From Bacillota bacterium (lineage in GTDB: Bacteria > Bacillota > Clostridia > Saccharofermentanales > Saccharofermentanaceae), in the NCBI GenBank assembly GCA_023397475.1, contig JAEWUD010000027.1, forward strand, positions 1 through 64,000: a DNA stretch of 64,000 nt, in the 5' to 3' direction. Each line of letters starts with the position of its first letter. Within the stretch, counting starts at the first letter, position 1. This document shows, piece after piece, positions 59,183 to 64,000 of the stretch. The notes beneath the pieces were generated by a model. It ran no database searches. It was not told the origin of the DNA and worked only from the letters and a program-made list of their open reading frames with translations. A program made the translations under genes and the position numbers.

Positions 59183-59614
59183 TCAGACGTTATCCTGATT
59201 CAAGGTAATATCCATATACAGAAGATCACGGCGTTCTTCAAATCCGCAGCCTTCCCAGAAGGCGATGCCGGACTCGTTCTCGGTCTTGACGAGGAGTGCG
59301 ACCTTGTTGATCTTCTCGTCGGCCATTGCCTGTACCACCGCGTCGATCAGCGCTTTGCCGACTCTGCGGCCGCGATATCGATTCGAGACCGCTGTGTGGT
59401 AGATATAGCCGCGGCGGCCGTCGTGTCCGGCAAGAGTCACGCCGATGACCTCTCCGTCCTGCTCCGCGACGAAGTTCGTCGTCGGATTGCGGGCGAGAAA
59501 TCGCGCGATACCTTCCTTCGAGTCATCGAGGCTTCGCATCCCGATGCCGGGTGTGCCGGACCAGAGCCGGAAGACTTTGTCGTAGTCGTCCATGGTAAAG
59601 AGTCGTACGTTCAT
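59183..59614 (-). CDS. GNAT-family N-acetyltransferase
   Basis: The 143-aa protein carries the acetyl-CoA-binding motif RYRGRRVGKALIDAVV after YHTAVSN, and the C-terminal FWEGCGFEERRDLLYM typical of GNAT enzymes (RimI/YpeA-like). The substrate is not evident. It starts three bases after the methyltransferase stop, so the two are co-translated. Confidence 0.92.
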   Translation of the reverse strand: MNVRLFTMDDYDKVFRLWSGTPGIGMRSLDDSKEGIARFLARNPTTNFVAEQDGEVIGVTLAGHDGRRGYIYHTAVSNRYRGRRVGKALIDAVVQAMADEKINKVALLVKTENESGIAFWEGCGFEERRDLLYMDITLNQDNV

Positions 59615-59617
59615 ACA

Positions 59618-60241
59618 TTAACCGTCCTTTCGTGCCGTGAGAAGGAATAATGCATAGGGAACCAGGGTCTCGCCGACGGGCTTAACATCTTCGTAAATTC
59701 GGCGGGATGTAATACGCGAGAATCCAAGCACAGCGAGATCTCTCCCCAGTTCCTCCGGATCAAATCCATGATGTCCGGCAAAGTCGGTCTCTCCTTCGTG
59801 GAACTTGGTGTCGACCGGGTAAAGATCGATGATCATCAGCGCACCGTCAGGTCGCATCGCATCGCGAAATACCGAAAGCAGGGCGTTCACGTCGCTTACG
59901 TGATGCATCGCCATGGAGAGAAAGATCAGATCGTACGTCTGATCCGGGATATCATCCTTCGTATAGTCGACACAGATCGCACGGGCATTTGTCCGTCCGG
60001 AGGCTTCGATCTTCTCCCGGACGATCCGTATCATCTCCGTCGAGCTGTCCGCAAGCGTCAGTCGGGAGAATCGGTCGGCGACGGATAGTCCGACGAGACC
60101 CGTACCGCAACCGTATTCCAACGCGTCCGGACCTGTTCCGAGCAGCGCGTCGATCTCATCTCCAAGTTCGCCGGAAAGGATCTCCGTCCGACGCCGCCGA
60201 ATCTCTGTATCCCAACCCGCTGCTTTCTGATCAAAATTCAT
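59618..60241 (-). CDS. Class I SAM-dependent methyltransferase
   Basis: The 207-aa protein begins FDQKAAGWD and has SAM motif I ALEYGCGTGLVGLSVA, the acidic strand-2 end TLADSSTEMI, and FLSMAMHHVSDVNALL with the motif typical of small-molecule methyltransferases. The substrate is unknown. The ATG overlaps the threonine aldolase stop by 4 bases (ATGA). Confidence 0.9.
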   Translation of the reverse strand: MNFDQKAAGWDTEIRRRRTEILSGELGDEIDALLGTGPDALEYGCGTGLVGLSVADRFSRLTLADSSTEMIRIVREKIEASGRTNARAICVDYTKDDIPDQTYDLIFLSMAMHHVSDVNALLSVFRDAMRPDGALMIIDLYPVDTKFHEGETDFAGHHGFDPEELGRDLAVLGFSRITSRRIYEDVKPVGETLVPYALFLLTARKDG

Positions 60242-61293
60242 TCGACCACCTTCTTCCCTCTGAGAATTAACTCACATAACTTCTCCACATCTGTTATCCG
60301 TGACGCCCAGCTCGTGCAGAACCGCACCGCAGTTCGCTCTTCGTCGATCTTCTCCCAGAAAGAGTATGTAAATTCACGATCCATCTCTGAAAGAAGCGAA
60401 TTCGGCAGGATCGGAAAGACCTGATTCCCGGTCGTCTCCGCAAGGAACTCATATCCTGCCATACGCACCGCGTTTCGTATGTGATCGGCCATCTGATTGG
60501 CGTGCATACAATAGGAGCGGTAGAGCTCGTTTGTTAGGAGGGTCGTAAACTGCAAGCCCAACAGCCAACCCTTCGCAAGCAGGCCGCCCTTCTGCTTCAA
60601 GATCGTGCGAAAGTCGTTTTGCATTGCCGGATCGCGAAGAACCAAGGCTTCCCCAAAAAGCGCTCCGATCTTGGTCCCTCCGAAGGTGAACGCGTCGCAA
60701 CACGCCGCCACATCCGCAAGCGTCTTGTCCGAATCGGCGGCGCAGAGTGCGTAGCCCAAGCGGGCTCCGTCAAGGAAAAGTCGAAGGCGGTAATCGCGGC
60801 AGATCTTGGATATCGCGTAAAGTTCTTCTCTCGTATATGAGGTCCCCATCTCGGTGAGATCAGAGATGTAGACCATGGCCGGATGAACCTGATGTTCGCG
60901 CGTAGGATCGCCGGCAAAGGCTTCCATCGATTCGGCAATCGCTGCCGCCGTGAGTTTCCCGTCTCCGGACGGCAATGTCAGAACCTTATGCCCCGTGGCC
61001 TCGATCGCACCGCTCTCATGTGTGGATATATGACCGGAAACCGCCGCGATCACCCCTTGATGCGGGCGCAAGGCAGCGGAGAGTAATGTCAAATTCGTCA
61101 GCGTGCCCCCGGGGATAAAGTGCACCTTCGCATCCTCGCGGGTAAGGCCGCAAAGAGCAAGCAGAAGGCCTTCGGCCTCCTCGCACAAGGGATCCAAACC
61201 ATACGTCGGCGAGGGAGTGAAATTTGTCCCGGCAAGTTGCGCGAGAATCTCCGGATAGGTTCCCTCGCTATAATCGTTTTCGAATCGCAGCAT
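60238..61293 (-). CDS. ltaE: Low-specificity threonine aldolase (PLP-dependent)
   Basis: Splits L-threonine or allo-threonine to glycine and acetaldehyde. The 351-aa product has the start MLRFENDYSEGTYPEIL, the substrate loop GGTLTNLTLLSAALRP, LFLDGARLGYAL and the PLP-binding lysine in FTFGGTKIGALFGEAL. The family motif usually starts with D-x-x-T; here it is ENDYSEG, as in the clade that includes beta-eliminating lyase annotations. The ATG at 61293 has GGAGG six bases upstream. Confidence 0.9.
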   Translation of the reverse strand: MLRFENDYSEGTYPEILAQLAGTNFTPSPTYGLDPLCEEAEGLLLALCGLTREDAKVHFIPGGTLTNLTLLSAALRPHQGVIAAVSGHISTHESGAIEATGHKVLTLPSGDGKLTAAAIAESMEAFAGDPTREHQVHPAMVYISDLTEMGTSYTREELYAISKICRDYRLRLFLDGARLGYALCAADSDKTLADVAACCDAFTFGGTKIGALFGEALVLRDPAMQNDFRTILKQKGGLLAKGWLLGLQFTTLLTNELYRSYCMHANQMADHIRNAVRMAGYEFLAETTGNQVFPILPNSLLSEMDREFTYSFWEKIDEERTAVRFCTSWASRITDVEKLCELILRGKKVVE

Positions 61294-61742
61294 ATCTGTC
61301 CTCCAGCACCTGATATGTTCTCTCCTTATTGTGCCACAAGCACGGGCATACGACACGCGGATTGATCGTTTTTTCTTGGCGAAAAGCTTCGTTGTCACCG
61401 GAGATTCCCTGCCATTCCCCCTCGGTCTATCGAATCCGTCGAACACGCTTTTTTGCAGTCTCGCATCGCTGCCTCTTCGAAATACAAGCATTCGACAAGA
61501 ACCATATTCGTCGGTAAAAATGATTGTTTACCCTACGCGCTCTAATGATTTTAGATTATTTCTCATTTTCGTATGATTTTCGCATATGCAACTCAGCATG
61601 AATTTTTTTGCATATTTTGCGAAAAACCATTTGCATTTCATCTTGTGCGCGTTATAATCATAGACGCTTAGCCTTCACAATGATTCTCTTCAATGGCGAA
61701 GTGAGTATTCAGCAGCAATATTTTAGTGATGGAGGATTAACT
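61294..61742. other. Intergenic region between ltaE and gdhA
   Basis: No gene is supported in these 449 bases. The gdhA promoter lies at 61631-61658. Just upstream are two TTTGCAT motifs in direct orientation (about 61609 and 61630) and an ATATGCAA about 30 bases before them, which could form an operator; that is inference. No obvious ltaE promoter. Confidence 0.55.
61631..61658 (+). promoter_or_regulatory. Promoter of gdhA
   Basis: TTGCAT, 16 bases, TATAAT. The -10 is perfect and the predicted leader is about 78 nt, ending in GGAGG seven bases before the ATG. Confidence 0.75.
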
Positions 61743-63089
61743 ATGTCTTTAACGAATGCGTATCTGAAGCGTGTCTATGAGAGTGTTCTCGCAAGAGATC
61801 CGAACCAGCCCGAATTCCACCAGGCCGTTCTCGAAGTACTTGAGTCCTGGGAGCCCGTCGTTGAGCGTCGTCCCGACCTTGAGAAGGAAGGCATCATCGA
61901 GCGTCTTGTCGAGCCCGAGCGTATGGTTATGTTCCGTGTAGCTTGGACAGACGACAGCGGCAAGGTTCAGGTGAACCGCGGCTATCGTATCCAGTTCAAC
62001 TCCGCCATCGGACCGTATAAGGGCGGCCTTCGCCTTCATCCTTCCGTCACTCTTTCTGTTATCAAGTTCCTCGGCTTCGAGCAGATCTTCAAGAACTCCC
62101 TCACCGGTCTCCCGATGGGCGGCGCCAAGGGCGGTTCTGACTTCGATCCCAAGGGCAAGAGCGACCGCGAGGTCATGCGTTTCTGCCAGAGCTTCATGAC
62201 GGAGCTCGCCAAGCACATCGGTCAGTTCACGGATGTTCCTGCCGGCGATATCGGCACGGGCGGACGCGAGATCGGTTACATGTATGGCCAGTACAAGAGA
62301 CTTCAGAACGAAGTCGTCGGCGTTCTCACCGGCAAGGGTCTGTCTTTCGGCGGATCTCTGGCTCGTACCGAAGCTACAGGTTACGGCCTGTGCTACTTTG
62401 TCGATGAGATGCTCAAGGCTAAGGGTACTTCCTTCGCCGGCAAGACCGTATCGGTTTCCGGTTCCGGTAACGTCGCGATCTACGCGATCGAGAAGGCAAC
62501 CGAGCTGGGCGGCAAGTGCGTCACAGCTTCTGACTCCAACGGCTATATCTATGATGCCAACGGAATCAATCTCGAGATCCTCAAGGATCTTAAGGAAGTG
62601 AAGCGCGCTCGTATCAGCGAGTATGCCAAGCTGGTTCCCGGTTCCGTATACACCGAGGGCAAGGGCGTATGGTCCGTTGCTTGTGATATCGCTCTTCCTT
62701 GCGCAACGCAGAACGAGCTCAACCTCGATGACGCGAAGATTCTTGTCGCCAACGGCTGCAAGTATGCCGCTGAGGGTGCGAACATGCCCACAACTCCCGA
62801 CGCTACACTCTACCTGCAGCAGAACGGTGTCTTCTTCGCTCCCGGCAAGGCTGCAAACGCCGGTGGCGTTGCTACCTCCGGTCTCGAGATGTGCCAGAAC
62901 TCCGCACGTCTCTCCTGGACCTTCGAAGAGGTCGATGCTCGTCTGAAGACGATCATGCAGAACATCTTCGCAGCTGCTTCTTCCGCCGCTGCCGAGTACG
63001 GTGATCCGGACAACCTTGTCAAGGGCGCCAACATCGCCGGCATGCTCAAGGTTGCGGACGCGATGATCGCACAGGGCGTCGCGTACTAA
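61743..63089 (+). CDS. gdhA: Glutamate dehydrogenase (hexameric, NADP-type)
   Basis: Catalyses reductive amination of 2-oxoglutarate. The 448-aa length is that of the class I hexameric enzymes. Visible motifs are GPYKGGLRLHPSV and LPMGGAKGGSDFDPKGKS with the catalytic lysines, DVPAGDIGTGGREIGYMYG, the nucleotide fold SGSGNVAIYA and the C-terminal substrate cap. SGSGNV followed by TASDSNGYIY fits NADP-type enzymes. Codon use is strongly biased (AAG, CTC/CTT, CGT, GGC), suggesting high expression. The gene stands alone between its promoter and terminator. Confidence 0.96.
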   Translation: MSLTNAYLKRVYESVLARDPNQPEFHQAVLEVLESWEPVVERRPDLEKEGIIERLVEPERMVMFRVAWTDDSGKVQVNRGYRIQFNSAIGPYKGGLRLHPSVTLSVIKFLGFEQIFKNSLTGLPMGGAKGGSDFDPKGKSDREVMRFCQSFMTELAKHIGQFTDVPAGDIGTGGREIGYMYGQYKRLQNEVVGVLTGKGLSFGGSLARTEATGYGLCYFVDEMLKAKGTSFAGKTVSVSGSGNVAIYAIEKATELGGKCVTASDSNGYIYDANGINLEILKDLKEVKRARISEYAKLVPGSVYTEGKGVWSVACDIALPCATQNELNLDDAKILVANGCKYAAEGANMPTTPDATLYLQQNGVFFAPGKAANAGGVATSGLEMCQNSARLSWTFEEVDARLKTIMQNIFAAASSAAAEYGDPDNLVKGANIAGMLKVADAMIAQGVAY

Positions 63090-63112
63090 GAGACCTTTTT
63101 GCTCAAATAGAT

Positions 63113-63157
63113 GGAGCTGTCTCAAAACGAAAGTTGAGAGACAGCCCTGTTTTTTTG
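63113..63157 (+). terminator. Terminator after gdhA
   Basis: GGAGCTGTCTCAAAAC and its complement ...GAGAGACAGCCCT pair over a long stem, followed by GTTTTTTT. It belongs to the same hairpin family as 33476-33518. Confidence 0.85.
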
Positions 63158-63440
63158 GGGCGATGGTACAGACTCGCATATTTCTCTCTTCTGTAGATCT
63201 AGAATCCTTGATTCTATGTATTCGATACTAATTATTCCCTCGCACCCTGTGTTGTGAATACCAAGAAAATGAGGCCAGTTGTAATTTTTAGTGGCATAAG
63301 TCGGCCTTGCAGGGATATATTTCAATGATGCACATACGAAACAGGCCACTTCACGTGTTTTCGTATGTGCGCCAGTGATGCCAGAGCGATTATTTGTCAA
63401 TGAGGCACATGCGAAACAGCCACTTCATGGGGTTGCGTCT
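63113..63440. repeat. Dispersed noncoding repeat element, copy B
   Basis: Aligns with copy A (33476-33912) in order and spacing: terminator hairpin, GATGGTACAGACT, GATTCTATG, TTCCCTCGC, TGAATACC, AAGTCGG, then two tandem units starting TGATGCACATACGAAAC (about 63325) and TGAGGCACATGCGAAAC (about 63402), 77 bases apart. The first unit keeps its hairpin (GTTTTCGTATGTGCGCC); the second has lost the right arm. Confidence 0.8.
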
Positions 63441-63904
63441 GGCATAGCGAAACGTTCTGCTCGCGAAAATACAGATATTATCGCGACATGGCTATAATTT
63501 GTCCGTACTATCAGCCTCATAGAGAGTTCTTTTGTCGAAATTATCCGTATTCCAGTGACTAATATCTTTCTTACATGCCGCCTTCTGTCATCTCCAAGGC
63601 TACTAATGTCATCATCCCCACAAACCTGAATGACCACCATCTTCCAGGACGCAACAGTCTCAAATGCGGCACTCACCCGAGTAAGTGATCTAACTGTAAT
63701 GAACCTCGAGCACCGGGGTGGTACTCTCTGTATCGTGCGTTGAGATGATGTTTTTCGGGTTGACTTACTCGATCCGGGCGAAGCCTTTCTGGTTATCGAG
63801 GTCCAACGTGGAGAAGTATGACGTCGTCGACATTATTCAAGACCTGCCTTATTGATAAAGGAACAAGATGACAACCCATTCGTGATTCCATATCCGAACC
63901 ATAA
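63441..63904. other. Noncoding stretch before the partial GGDEF gene
   Basis: I see no supported gene. A rightward frame of about 49 codons ending near 63855 (including MMFFGLTYSIRAKPFWLS) has no ribosome binding site; it may be a gene fragment. A TATAAT occurs at about 63493 on the plus strand without a -35. Confidence 0.4.
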
Positions 63905-64000
63905 TCAGAAAGCGATGCGATTCTTCCCGTTTCTCTTGGCCTCATACATCTTCTCGTCTGCTTCCTTCATCAGGTCGCGCATCGGTTGCCCCCGGTATTC
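63905..64000 (-). CDS. GGDEF-domain protein, C-terminal end (partial)
   Basis: The minus-strand frame entering from the right edge encodes EYRGQPMRDLMKEADEKMYE followed by AKRNGKNRIAF and a stop. A-D-x-x-M-Y-x-A-K-x-x-G-K-N-R is the conserved C-terminal signature of GGDEF diguanylate cyclase domains. The catalytic part lies beyond the window. It would be another cyclic-di-GMP protein in this genome. Confidence 0.85.
   Translation of the reverse strand, partial: EYRGQPMRDLMKEADEKMYEAKRNGKNRIAF

Noticed and set aside
61749..63179. A 476-codon leftward frame covering gdhA
   Set aside because: It is antisense to gdhA, whose biased codon use (few minus-strand stops) creates the long open frame. 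No start signal and no recognisable product.
63720..63858. Rightward frame of about 49 codons
   Set aside because: No ribosome binding site or recognised motif; possibly a fragment, but not supportable as a gene.

Overview
The window looks like chromosome from an anaerobic, fermentative, Gram-positive Clostridia-type bacterium. I judge GC to be a little over 50% by eye. Pointers are Veg, Jag/KhpB, a Firmicute-style ffs-dnaX-ebfC-recR block, rnpA/rpmH, formate-tetrahydrofolate ligase, a large [FeFe] hydrogenase and NAD(P)-type glutamate dehydrogenase. The mazG-rqcP-divIC order lacks the sporulation genes yabP and yabQ that sit there in Bacillus, which hints at a non-sporulating lineage. I cannot name the species.

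Layout. 0.7-7 kb: a lactate/malate dehydrogenase-family gene, aldose epimerase, D-Ala-D-Ala carboxypeptidase and gyrA. 7.3-10.3 kb: an ECF sigma factor with its own ECF-type promoter, coupled to a membrane-anchored beta-propeller protein that may be its anti-sigma factor. 10.4-22.4 kb: a long leftward housekeeping run (veg, ispE, a SecA-family ATPase, rpmH, rnpA, yidD, yidC, jag, mnmE, mnmG, rsmG, AEC transporter). dnaA is not beside rpmH. 22.7-29.1 kb, rightward: fhs, a degenerate beta-lactamase-fold protein, SRP RNA, dnaX, ebfC, recR. 29.1-31.1 kb, leftward: divIC, rqcP, mazG and a small conserved protein. 31.4-33.4 kb: a metzincin-like protein and a zinc-ribbon HD-domain protein.

34-37.5 kb encodes a 1148-aa hydrogenase with a built-in GltD-like FAD/NAD(P)H module. 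37.8-45.9 kb is a signalling block: PAS-GGDEF-HD-GYP, REC-HD-GYP and a 1660-aa hybrid kinase with two receivers and an HPt domain. Then come a YtqA-type radical SAM protein, the 5' stump of a GH5 glycosidase gene, thymidine kinase and a secreted subtilase with two DUF4214 modules. 50.2-53.3 kb holds two tandem copies of a zinc-ribbon/membrane-protein gene pair resembling B. subtilis YdjG.

53.3-54.7 kb has no genes but is full of repeats: a 74-bp tandem array, decayed copies of dispersed repeats, and fragments of the tRNA-Thr gene beside intact tRNA-Thr(GGU) and tRNA-Gly(CCC). A lower-GC ABC-transporter cassette with a frameshifted permease follows, then AraC/GyrI-like regulator, acetyltransferase, methyltransferase, threonine aldolase and gdhA. 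The right end has a second copy of a roughly 0.4-kb noncoding repeat element (first copy near 33.5 kb) and the C-terminus of another GGDEF protein.

The least explained elements are the duplicated YdjG-like pairs, the dispersed hairpin repeat family with 74-78 bp periodicity, and the sigma/beta-propeller pair.
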